DNA of 64,000 nucleotides, from positions 213,144 to 277,143 of the forward strand of contig NZ_MDET01000012.1 in the NCBI RefSeq assembly GCF_002075885.1, written 5' to 3'. Numbering within the stretch: position 1 is the stretch's first letter; the number at the start of each line of letters is the position of its first letter. The translations under genes and the position numbers were made by a program. The notes under the pieces are model-generated. The model worked only from the letters and a program-made list of their open reading frames with translations, was not told where the DNA came from and ran no database searches. Positions 1 to 9,400 of this stretch are shown in pieces. Source of the stretch: Manganibacter manganicus (GTDB lineage Bacteria > Pseudomonadota > Alphaproteobacteria > Rhizobiales > Rhizobiaceae).

Positions 1-269
1 CCTTCGAAATGCAGGCCGTTGACCAATATCAGGTCGGCCTTGGCCACAGCGGCCGCATCCGCCGGCTTCGGCTCATAAACATGCGCGTCGCCGTCTGGCC
101 CGACAATGGTGGTGATTTCGACGCGCTCGCCGCCGACATTTTTGGCGAAATCGCCGATGACCGAGAAGCTGGCCACCACTTTTAATGAGGCGGACATGGC
201 AGGTGTCACGGCAAAACCGGTTAATGTTATAACGCTCAGGGCGAGGGCGAGACGGATCGATTTCAGCAC
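1..269 (-). CDS. aztC: Zinc ABC transporter, periplasmic substrate-binding protein (5' part only)
   Basis: This is the N-terminal 89 codons of a cluster 9 (ZnuA/AztC-like) metal-binding lipoprotein-fold receptor; the rest lies beyond the left edge. It would capture Zn2+ in the periplasm and pass it to the permease encoded just upstream. A GTG start at 269 is preceded by AAGGAGA at 276-282. The first 25 or so residues form a hydrophobic signal peptide. The mature start reads KVVASFSVIGDF, followed by GPDGDAHVYEPKP, where the His is the usual first metal ligand of the family. It lies 20 bases after the permease stop and completes an ATPase-permease-receptor operon. The azt assignment rests mainly on its partners; ZnuA or a manganese receptor is possible. 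Confidence 0.8.
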   Translation of the reverse strand, partial: MLKSIRLALALSVITLTGFAVTPAMSASLKVVASFSVIGDFAKNVGGERVEITTIVGPDGDAHVYEPKPADAAAVAKADLILVNGLHFE

Positions 270-289
270 TGGAAGTCTCCTTGAGATGA

Positions 290-1168
290 TCAGGCGATGC
301 GATGGCGATGTCGGATGGCGCGGGCGCGCAAGGCACCGCGCGTGCCGAACATGATCGAGACGAAATAGACCACGCCGGCAGACAGGATGATAGCCGGGCC
401 GGAGGGCAGGGCCGCGTGATAGGAAAGCAGCAGGCCCGACAGGCAGGATGCGAAGCCGATCAGCACCGCCAGCACGCACATCGGCTCGACGCGGCTGGTC
501 CAGAAACGGGCGCTCGCCGCCGGCAGCATCATCAGGCCGACCGATAGCAGCGTTCCAAGCGCCTGGAATCCGCCGACGAGATTGAGCACGACAAGGCCGA
601 GAAAGATGAAATGCGCCGGCGTCCCCAACCGGCTCACGGAGCGCAGGAACAGCGGATCGAGACATTCGGCGACCAGCGCACGCCAGAAGACGAAAAGCAC
701 GACCAGCGTGACAGCGACGATGCCGCCGATCAGTGCCAAGGCTTCATTGTCCAGCGCCAGAACCGTGCCGAACAGGACATGCATGAGATCGACGCTGGAA
801 CCGCGCATCGACACCAGCAGCACGCCGAGGGCGAGCGAGATGAGGTAGAATGCCGCCATCGAGGCGTCTTCACGCTGCACCGTGAAACGCGAGACCGCAC
901 CGGCACCCAGCGCGACGATCGCGCCGGCGATCAGTCCGCCAATGGTCATCGGGAGAATTTCAAGCCCGAAGAACAGGAAACCGGCGGCTGCACCGGGCAG
1001 GATGCCATGCGCCATCGCATCGCCGGAAAGGCTCATGCGGCGCAGCATCAGGAACACGCCGACGGGGCATGCGCCTAGGGACAGCAACAGCGAACCGAAC
1101 AGGGCGCGCTGCATGAAGGCGAAATCGGCGAAGGGCGCGATCAGAACCACGTAAAGGAGGTCGATCAT
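290..1168 (-). CDS. aztB: Zinc ABC transporter permease (AztB/ZnuB family)
   Basis: A 292-aa integral membrane protein of the ABC-3 family, the channel of a zinc (or manganese) importer. It has about eight hydrophobic segments. The family signature region near residues 40-60 reads LLRRMSLSGDAMAHGILPG, and a conserved HVLFG block follows at about 130. The start codon overlaps the ATPase stop as ATGA (1165-1168), so the two genes are translationally coupled. The C-terminus ends in a basic, His-containing tail (RAIRHRHRIA). The sequence pattern fits AztB better than enterobacterial ZnuB, but I could not test this. Confidence 0.88.
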   Translation of the reverse strand: MIDLLYVVLIAPFADFAFMQRALFGSLLLSLGACPVGVFLMLRRMSLSGDAMAHGILPGAAAGFLFFGLEILPMTIGGLIAGAIVALGAGAVSRFTVQREDASMAAFYLISLALGVLLVSMRGSSVDLMHVLFGTVLALDNEALALIGGIVAVTLVVLFVFWRALVAECLDPLFLRSVSRLGTPAHFIFLGLVVLNLVGGFQALGTLLSVGLMMLPAASARFWTSRVEPMCVLAVLIGFASCLSGLLLSYHAALPSGPAIILSAGVVYFVSIMFGTRGALRARAIRHRHRIA

Positions 1169-1950
1169 GCCGCTCTCGCACCCCCATGTGCCTCATGGGA
1201 ATGATCGTGGTCGTGGTCGCTGGTCTCGCACCATGGTGCGTCATCTTCCCAGGCTTCGTGGAAACGGCGGGCGCGCAGCATGTGTTCCGGGGTCAGGGCT
1301 TCGCCAGTCTTTCCCCAGGCCACCTCGCGACGGGCCAGAAGCAGGGTTTCGGGAAAATTCCGGCGCACGAGTTCGAGATCGTGCACCACCACCATCACCG
1401 TGCGGCCCTCGCCATTCCAATGCCTGATAAGTGCGATCAGTTCATCGACGGTCCGCGCATCGATGGCGTTGAACGGTTCGTCCAGCAGGATCAGGTCGGC
1501 GTCCTGCAGCAGAACGCGGGCGAACAAAGCGCGCTGGAACTGCCCGCCCGACAGCGTGTCGATCGACCGCTTCTCGAAACCGGCGAGGCCGACCGCTTGC
1601 AGCGCCTTGCCGACATCGGCGCGGTCCTGTGCGGTGTGCCGGCCGAGCAGGCCACGCCGGGGCCATAGGCCGAGCGAAACCAGATCGACCACCCGCGCCG
1701 GGAAAGTCCGATCTATCTCGGAGCGCTGCGGCAGATATGCGATGCGTATGCCCGGCGCCTTGACCACGCCACCTTCCATCGGCGTTAACAGTCCGGCGAT
1801 ACCCTTCATCAGCGTGGACTTGCCCGAACCGTTGGCGCCAACCACGGCGGTGAGCGAGCCTTTCGCCACGCGGCCGTCGAGATGATGCACGGCCGGATGG
1901 CTGTCATAGCCCAGCGTCAGATCGCGGAAGGTCAGGCAGGGGTCTGTCAT
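1165..1950 (-). CDS. aztA: Zinc ABC transporter ATP-binding protein (AztA/ZnuC family)
   Basis: A 261-aa cytoplasmic ATPase that powers zinc uptake through the neighbouring permease. Walker A (GANGSGKST), the LSGGQ signature and Walker B with the catalytic Glu (LILLDEPF) are all present. The ATG at 1950 is chosen because the protein then begins MTDPCLTFRDLTLGYDSHPA, the usual start of the domain; the frame stays open far upstream, but into the divergent ridA-like gene. The C-terminus carries a His-rich tail (DHDHDHSHEAH), a likely metal-sensing or buffering extension. It is first in the operon, behind a Zur-like palindrome 36-54 bases upstream. Zinc is the probable substrate; manganese cannot be excluded. 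Confidence 0.88.
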   Translation of the reverse strand: MTDPCLTFRDLTLGYDSHPAVHHLDGRVAKGSLTAVVGANGSGKSTLMKGIAGLLTPMEGGVVKAPGIRIAYLPQRSEIDRTFPARVVDLVSLGLWPRRGLLGRHTAQDRADVGKALQAVGLAGFEKRSIDTLSGGQFQRALFARVLLQDADLILLDEPFNAIDARTVDELIALIRHWNGEGRTVMVVVHDLELVRRNFPETLLLARREVAWGKTGEALTPEHMLRARRFHEAWEDDAPWCETSDHDHDHSHEAHGGARAA

Positions 1951-1985
1951 GGATTTCGCAGGGTGGCGTTTTGTTGCCGCCTGCC

Positions 1986-2004
1986 TATGTGATGTTATTA
2001 CATA
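1986..2004 (-). promoter_or_regulatory. Zur-like operator upstream of the zinc importer operon
   Basis: TATGTGATGTTATTACATA is an imperfect 19-bp palindrome in which 14 of 19 positions match the reverse complement. It resembles the Zur box of alphaproteobacteria (core like GTnATGTTATnACAT). It lies 36-54 bases before the aztA start, where repressor binding would block transcription. That Zur binds here is inferred; no zur gene lies in the window. Confidence 0.6.
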
Positions 2005-2151
2005 TGTCAATTGGAGCGGCGCAGGTTTTTTCAACCTGGCCGCTCTCGTCTGGCCGAAGGGATTCTGCCTCTGTCCGGCTTGCCGCCGTGCCGTGGCCTC
2101 TCTAAACAGGCGCGACTGCCCTTTCATCCAAATCATCAAGGAGAGAAGCAC

Positions 2152-2496
2152 ATGAGCATTCGTCGTATCGAAATCGGTCCGCGCATGAGCCATATCGTCA
2201 TCCATGGCGAGACGGTCTACCTGGCCGGTCAGGTCGGCAAGCCGGGTGGCAGCGTCGCCGAACAGACCCGCGACATTCTGGCTACGATTGACGGACTCCT
2301 GGCCAAGGCAGGCACCGACAAGACCAAGATCTTGCAGACGATTATCTGGCTGGCCGACATGTCGACCTTCGAGGAGATGAACAAGGAATGGGACGCCTGG
2401 GTGCCGCAGGGTCATGCGCCGGCGCGCGCCACGGGCGAAGCCAAGCTGGCAGCCCCGGAATATCTCGTCGAAATCATTGTCACCGCTGCGCTGTAA
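2152..2496 (+). CDS. RidA family protein (YjgF/YER057c/UK114 fold)
   Basis: A 114-aa protein of the RidA superfamily, whose archetype hydrolyses reactive enamine/imine intermediates. The start is the ATG at 2152 with AAGGAGAGA just upstream; the open frame runs further 5' but those residues do not look like the family. Typical blocks are VYLAGQVG near residue 23 and KTKILQTIIWLADMSTFEEMN near 60. The family catalytic Arg position falls in HAPARATGEA (near residue 93), so an Arg is present there. The protein looks like an Rid subgroup member rather than canonical RidA. It is divergent from the zinc operon, followed by its own terminator, and by a HutD-type gene. Its substrate is unknown. Confidence 0.88.
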   Translation: MSIRRIEIGPRMSHIVIHGETVYLAGQVGKPGGSVAEQTRDILATIDGLLAKAGTDKTKILQTIIWLADMSTFEEMNKEWDAWVPQGHAPARATGEAKLAAPEYLVEIIVTAAL

Positions 2497-2528
2497 GCGC
2501 CGGCGCAGTCGTCCTCTTGAGGGTATGG

Positions 2529-2563
2529 AGCGGGCGGCGGACATCTGTTTCGCCGCCCGCTTT
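2529..2563 (+). terminator. Rho-independent terminator after the RidA-family gene
   Basis: A perfect stem AGCGGGCGGCG / CGCCGCCCGCT with an 11-base loop is followed by a short T run. It sits 32 bases after the stop codon and separates this gene from the HutD-type gene. Confidence 0.75.
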
Positions 2564-2615
2564 GCTAAAGAGAACAGCGGCCTGAATTTGCCGGGCATTT
2601 CGGGGTAGATCACAG

Positions 2616-3194
2616 ATGCGCATCCTACGGGCCGACGATTATCGTTCCATGCCCTGGAAGAACGGCGGCGGCGTCACGACCGAAATTGCCGTCTCGCCGG
2701 CCGATGCCAGTCTGGACTCTTTTGATTGGCGCGTATCGATGGCCAATGTTGCCTCTGACGGTCCGTTCTCGCTGTTTGCCGGCATCGACCGCACGCTATC
2801 CGTACTGGAAGGCGAGGGGATCAGGCTCGCGATCGACGGCCAGGAACCGTTGACGCTCGATCGTAGATCGCCCCCACTGTCTTTTCCGGCCGATCGCGCC
2901 ATCAGCGGAATGCTGGTTGCGGGGCCGATTATCGACCTCAACGTCATGACGCGTCGCACGCGAATGCGGCACCAGGTCGAACGAGCCAGTGTTAATGCTG
3001 CGTTCGATTTCTCGGCGGAAGGTGGGATCGGGATGATCCTGTGCCATGAAGGCGGAATCGAAATCGATGGTTCGTCCATTGGGCCGGGTGAGACGCTCTG
3101 GCTGGTCGCCAACGATGGCCCGCTGTGCGTGATCCCGCGGCCGTCTGCGACCGTTTTCCTGATCCGGATTCACGACGAAGACGCGACCAATTAA
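2616..3194 (+). CDS. HutD/Ves family protein
   Basis: A 192-aa cupin-like protein of the HutD (Ves) family. The N-terminus has the family hallmark MPWKNGGGVTTEIAV (residues 12-26) followed by FDWRVSMA near residue 36. HutD is linked to histidine utilisation in some bacteria, but no hut genes are nearby, so only the family can be stated. The ATG at 2616 follows GGGGTAGATCACAG. It has a separate promoter from the preceding gene, judging by the intervening terminator. Confidence 0.85.
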   Translation: MRILRADDYRSMPWKNGGGVTTEIAVSPADASLDSFDWRVSMANVASDGPFSLFAGIDRTLSVLEGEGIRLAIDGQEPLTLDRRSPPLSFPADRAISGMLVAGPIIDLNVMTRRTRMRHQVERASVNAAFDFSAEGGIGMILCHEGGIEIDGSSIGPGETLWLVANDGPLCVIPRPSATVFLIRIHDEDATN

Positions 3195-3424
3195 AAAGCC
3201 GACTTCAGACGTTCCTGTAACTTGCTGAAATATCTGAGGAACTTACTTTTCAAACACGAAAAAGCCTCAATTCTTCCATCTCCATCCAGTCGGCATGTTC
3301 AAAACGATGTGCCCGGAGGTTGTCCGGGGGGCGACGCCTGCTATTGTCGTCGGGATGTTGGTGCGATCTCACTCGGCTTGTAATGCGACGCAACCAAACG
3401 TGCTTGAATCGGTTTGGGTGAACG

Positions 3425-3451
3425 CAACCGGAGGCATTGCGCCGCCGGTTG
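3425..3451 (+). other. Leader hairpin just before the cyclic glucan synthase gene
   Basis: CAACCGG and CCGGTTG form a 7-bp inverted repeat with a 13-base loop, ending 20 bases before the ATG at 3472. The ribosome binding site of ndvB is weak (GGATAG), so this hairpin could affect translation. The rest of 3195-3471 shows nothing recognisable. Confidence 0.4.
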
Positions 3452-3471
3452 TCCCGCCTCATGGATAGTTA

Positions 3472-6400
3472 ATGAATATTCAGACCAGTCCCGAAAAGAT
3501 CGAAAACGTAACCACCAGGCTTCCAGCGGAGCCGGAGCAGCCGATCCGTTCCACTTTTCTGCATGAAGACACATTGCGGGAACTGGGCGTGAGCCTGGCC
3601 AAGGGTGACGTATCCGACCTTGCCGGGCTGATGCCTTTCGATTTTCAGTCGCGCATTCGTGAGAGCGCCAAGAAGATCCTTGAAGTTTATCGCTCGACAA
3701 ATGCGGCGCAGGCTGCGGGCGAGACGATAACGCCGGCCGCCCAATGGCTGCTCGATAATAATTATGTTGTCGAGGAGACGATTTACCAGATCAAGCGAGA
3801 TCTGCCGCGCCGGTTCTACCGGCAATTGCCGACACTGGAACTTGCCGATGGTTCAAGCGTGCCGCGTGCGCTGGCTTTGGCCTGGACCTATGTCGCGCAT
3901 TGCGACAGCTCGATCTCCGCGTCAATGTTCAAGGCCATTGTAGAGGGATTCCAGAGCGTCGAACCGATGAAGATCGGCGAGATCTGGTCGCTGCCGTCGC
4001 TGCTGCGTTTCGTGCTGGTGGAGAATTTGCGGCGTCTGGCCGTCCGCGTCAGCCGGGCGCGCGACATGCGCCTGGCCGCCAACTCTGTGGCCGACCAGGT
4101 TCTGGCGTCGACGGACGATGCGAGGGATCTGAAAATCCTCTCCAGATACAAGGCTCACGCGCGGGACACGACCTTCGCGACCCAGCTTCTTTACCGGTTG
4201 CGCGACGGCTCGCAAAACGCCGGAAAGGCGTTGGAATGGCTGGAAGGCGAGCTGGAAAAATCCGGCTCAGATGCCGAGGAGATCATCCTCGACGAACACC
4301 GGACCCTGTCGAGCGGCAATGTCACGACCGGCAATATCATCCGCGGCCTGAGGCTGATCAATGACGTTGACTGGACCGTCTGGTTTGAGGAAGTCAGCCG
4401 CCTCGACGCCCTGTTACGCGAGCGCACCGATTTTGCCGCGCTCGATTTTTCATCCCGTGATCAGTATCGCGCGGCCATCGAGAAACTGGCCCTGCGCTCG
4501 GATCGCTCGGAATATGACGTCGCCGAAAAGGCGACAGAGCTTGCCGGCTGCGCAACGCAGGTCGAAGGTGAAGTTGCGGATCCCGGCAAGCGGGCCGATG
4601 TCGGTTTTTTCCTTGTCGGGCCGCGCCGTCCTGAACTGGAAGCGGCAATCGGCTACCGCCCGACCCTCAGCCAGCATTTCATGTGGGCATTCCGCAAAAC
4701 CGGATGGCTGGGTATTGTGCTGCCGGTCTTCGTTCTGACGCTGCTTCTACTTTACGTGACGGGCAATGCGCTCGCCGCGCTCGGCCTTTCGGTGCCGGTT
4801 ATTGCCCTGATGCTGATCCTGTTTGCTGTGCCGGCGAGCGAGGGCATGCTGGGCTTTTTCAACACGATTGTCCTGCTGTTTCTGAAACCGAGCCGGCTGG
4901 TCGGTTACGACTACAAGGACGAAATTCCGTCTGATGCCCGCACGCTTGTCGTCGTGCCGTCACTGATCGGTTCGCGTGATGACGTTGAAGAAAGCATTCG
5001 CAACATCGAGGTGCATCACCTCGCCAACGCCTCGGACGAACTCTATTTCGCGTTGCTCTCGGATTGGCCGGACAGCAAGAACGAGATTGGCGTTACCGAC
5101 ACGGAAATCCTCGAATTCGCCCGCAGCCAGCTTGCCCGGCTCAATGCCCGCTACCCCACCAAGGGCACGCCACGATTCCATCTCCTGCACCGCAAGCGCC
5201 TCTACAATCCGGTGCAGGGTTGCTGGATGGGATGGGAACGCAAGCGCGGCAAACTGCATGAACTGAACCTTCTGCTGCGTGGCGACAGCGATACCACATT
5301 CCTGCCGCTGGACGCGCCGCTGCCTGAAAACGTCGTCTATGTGATGACGCTCGACGCCGACACGCGCACAACGCGCGATGCCGTCGCCAAGCTGGTCGGC
5401 AAACTGGCGCATCCGCTGAACCGGCCACGTTACGACGCGGCGCGGCAGGTGGTGACAGCGGGCTATACAATTCTCCAACCGCGCATCACGCCGTCGCTGA
5501 CGACCGGCGACGACGCTTCTTTCTTCCAACGCGTTTTTTCCGCCAATCGCGGACTGGACCCTTACGTTTTCGCGGTATCGGACCTTTATCAGGACGTGTT
5601 CGGCGCCGGTTCCTTTACCGGCAAAGGCCTCTATCATGTCGATGCCTTCGAGGCGGCGCTGAAGGATCGCTTCGACGAAAACACGGTTCTCAGCCACGAC
5701 CTTCTGGAAGGGGCGATCGCCCGCTCGGCTTTGGTCACCGACGTCGAACTGGTCGAGGATTATCCGACGCGCTATTCGGTGGACGCGTCGCGCCAGCATC
5801 GCTGGGCGCGCGGCGACTGGCAATTGCTCAGCTTCATGCTCGATCCACGTTCCGGCGTTCCGGCTTTGTCGCGTTGGAAGATGGTGGACAATCTGCGCCG
5901 CTCGCTCACCCCGATCTTCTGGGTTATGGCGGCGATCGCCGGCTGGACACTGCTGCCCTTCACGCAAGCGGCGCAATGGCAGGCCCTGCTGATTCTTGCC
6001 CTGTTTATGGCGCCCACTTTCGACGTGGTGAACGCGATCCTGCCGAAGAACCGCGATGCCACGCCGCGCGGTCATTTCTCGGCGCTCGCCCACGATGTTC
6101 TTTTCGGCACCGCCATGGTGGCGCTGAAGATCGTTCTGATGGCGCATTCAGCCTGGATGATGGGAGACGCGATCGTCCGCACGCTCTATCGCCTGTTCGT
6201 CAGTCGTAAGAACCTGCTCGAATGGCGCACCGCCTCACAGGCCGGCAAGAGCAGCAGCAACGATCTCGGCTCCTATTATGGCATGATGTATGGCGCGGTG
6301 ATTATCGGGCTGGTCGGGCTGATCATTCCCGTGCTGGCCGATTCCACCGGTGCCTTCGTCGCCTTTTTCTTCGCGCTGTTCTGGGTTGGATCGCCTGCCT

Positions 6401-9400
6401 TTGCCTGGGTGATCAGCCGCTCGGCTGAAACCGAGGACAGGTTGCATCTGTCGGCGCACGACATTCATGCGCTACGCATCGCCGCGCGCCGCACCTGGCA
6501 TTATTTCGAAACCTTCGTCACCGAGGAACACCGTCATCTGCCGCCGGATAATTTTCAGGAAAATCCGACGCCCGTGGTGGCCGGTCGTACCTCTCCCACC
6601 AATATCGGCGTCTATCTGCTGTCGGTCGTCTCGGCGCGGGATTTCGGCTGGATCAGCCTGTCCGATGCGGCAGCCCGTATCGAAGCCACGCTTTCAACCA
6701 TCGAAGGCATGACCCGCGACCGCGGGCATTTGTTCAACTGGTATGAAACCCGCACCCTGAACCCGCTCTATCCGCTTTATATTTCAGCGGTGGACAGCGG
6801 CAATCTGGCTGGGCATCTGGTTGCGGTGGCGGCTGCCTGCGCCGAATGGGCGGAAGCGCCATCGGTGCATTTGCAGGGCGATTTCGAAGGCGTTCTCGAT
6901 GCCGTCGCCATTCTCAACGAAAGCCTGGACGCGCTTCCCGACGACCGGCGCCAACTCAGGCCGCTGCGTCAACGGCTGGCAGACCGGCTGGACGGTATGC
7001 GGCGCGCCGTCCGCACCATCAAGGCACAGCCCGAAATGGCTTCCATCCGCACCATCAACCTTGCTGTGCTGGCTGGCGAAATTCGCAAGCTGGCAGCGGC
7101 GATCCACACCGAGGTCGGCTCTTCGCAGAGCGATGTGATCGTCGACTGGGCGGCCCGGCTGGAAGCGACCTGCGAGGCGCATGTGCATGATTCGCACAGC
7201 GACGACACCGCCGTCGAGACGCTGCGCGGCAAGTTGCTGGAATTGCGCAGGCGCGCGCGGACCTTTGCCTTCGAGATGGATTTTTCCTTCCTGATGCGTC
7301 CGGAGCGCAAGCTGCTTTCCATCGGCTATCGGGTGGAAGAGCATCAGCTTGACGAATCCTGCTACGATCTGCTCGCGTCCGAAGCGCGCCTGACCAGCCT
7401 GTTTGCCGTCGCCAAGGGCGATCTGCCGACGGAACACTGGTTCAAGCTCGGTCGGCCGATCGTGGAGATCGGCTATCGCGGGGCGTTGATCTCGTGGTCG
7501 GGATCGATGTTCGAATATCTGATGCCCCCTCTGGTGATGAAGGAACCGCAGGGCAGCATTCTGAACCAGACCAGCAAGCTCATCATCAAGCGCCAGATCC
7601 AGTATGGCCGCTCGAAGAACGTGCCGTGGGGGATCTCCGAGGCCGCGTATAATGCGCGCGACCGCGACATGAACTACCAATACACCAATTTCGGCGTGCC
7701 GGGTCTCGGTCTCAAGCGTGGTCTTGGCCAGAACACGGTGATTGCGCCCTATGCGACCATTCTGGCAGCGCAATTCATGCCACGGGAGGCGGTCGAGAAC
7801 CTGGCCCGGCTGAGAAGCCTCGGCGCGCTCGGCCGGCATGGTTATTATGACGCCGTCGATTTCACGCCGCAGCGTGTACCGGACGGCACGGATCATGCGG
7901 TCGTGCACAACTACATGGCGCATCATTCCGGCATGTCGATCGCCGCCGTCGCGGATGCCGTATTCGAGGGCCGCTTGCGTGATCGCTTTCACAGCGACCC
8001 GGTCATCGAATCCGCCGAACTTTTGTTGCAGGAAAAGGCGCCGCGCGAAATTCCCGCCGACACGGTTCGCACCGAAGCGGAAGAGCGGCCGGGCAAGGAC
8101 GAATCCGAACCGCAGAGCCTGGATACGCGCATTGTCCTCGACCCTGCATGGGCGCTGCCGGCGACCAGCCTGATGTCCAATGGCCGCTATTCGGTCATGA
8201 TCTCGGCCACCGGTTCCGGTTACAGCCGATGGGGCGAACTCGCCGTCACGCGCTGGCAGCCGGACCCGACGGAAGACCGGTTGGGCTCCTATCTATTCCT
8301 GCGCGATGCCGATACCGGCGAATGGTGGTCGGCAACGGCGGAGCCGCGCCGGGCCAATGGCGAGACCGCGCATGCGATCTTCTCGGATGACAAGGCGAGC
8401 TTTGTGAAGACCGTGCGCTCGCTGCGCTCGGAGGTCGAGTGTATCGTCGTTTCAGAAGGAAATGGCGAGGGCAGGCGCATCACCCTGCACAATGACGGCG
8501 CGACCGACCGTCATATCGAAGTCACCTCGTTTGCCGAACTGGTGCTTGGCTCTGAAGCCTCCGACAACGCTCATCCGGCGTTCTCCAAGATGTTCGTGGA
8601 GACGGAGATTGCCCGGAACAACGGCGCGATTTTCGCAACCCGGCGTAAACGCGATGCGGGTGAGCCCGATATCGCCATGGCGCATTTCGTCACCGATCCG
8701 TCGAGCCTTGCACGCGACACCGAGGCTGAGACCGACCGCCGCGCTTTCATCGGGCGCGGGCGCACGATCGCCAATGCGGCGGCCTTCGACAGTGGCGCCC
8801 GCCTGGGCGGCCATTCAGGCTTCACGCTCGATCCGATCGCGGCGTTGCGCCGGCGCGTGCGCGTGCCGGCCAACAAGAAGATTTCCTTGACCTTCTGGAC
8901 AGTCGTGGGGCCAAACCGCGCCGAACTCGACGAGGCGATGACACGCCTCGATCATCCCGAAAGTTTCGCCCGGCAGGCTATGCTGGCGTGGACGCGCTCG
9001 CAGGTGCAGACCCGGCATATGGAGTTGAGCCTCGCCGATGCGGCCAGCGTGCAGAAACTGGCGCGCTACCTCATCTACCCGAATTCCTATATGCGTCTGC
9101 AGCCTGACGCCATCGCGTCCGGCCTCGGCAAGCAGTCGAGCCTCTGGCCGACCAGTGTTTCCGGCGATTACCCGATTTTTGCGGTTCGCATCGATGATGT
9201 CGCAGACATCGATATTGTCGCGCAAGCGTTGCGATTCCAGGAATATATGCGCGCGCGCGGCTTGTTGACCGATCTCGTCGTGGTCAATGAACAGGCATCG
9301 TCCTATGTGCAGGATCTCCAGCAGGCGATCGAATCGCTGTGCGAGAACAGCCGCCTGCGCGGCAAGGAACTCGGTCCGCGCCAGCACATTTTTGCTGTCC

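Noticed and set aside
3195..3471. Small gene or regulatory RNA before ndvB
   Set aside because: Short frames only, no ribosome binding site; apart from the 7-bp hairpin near the ATG nothing supports it.
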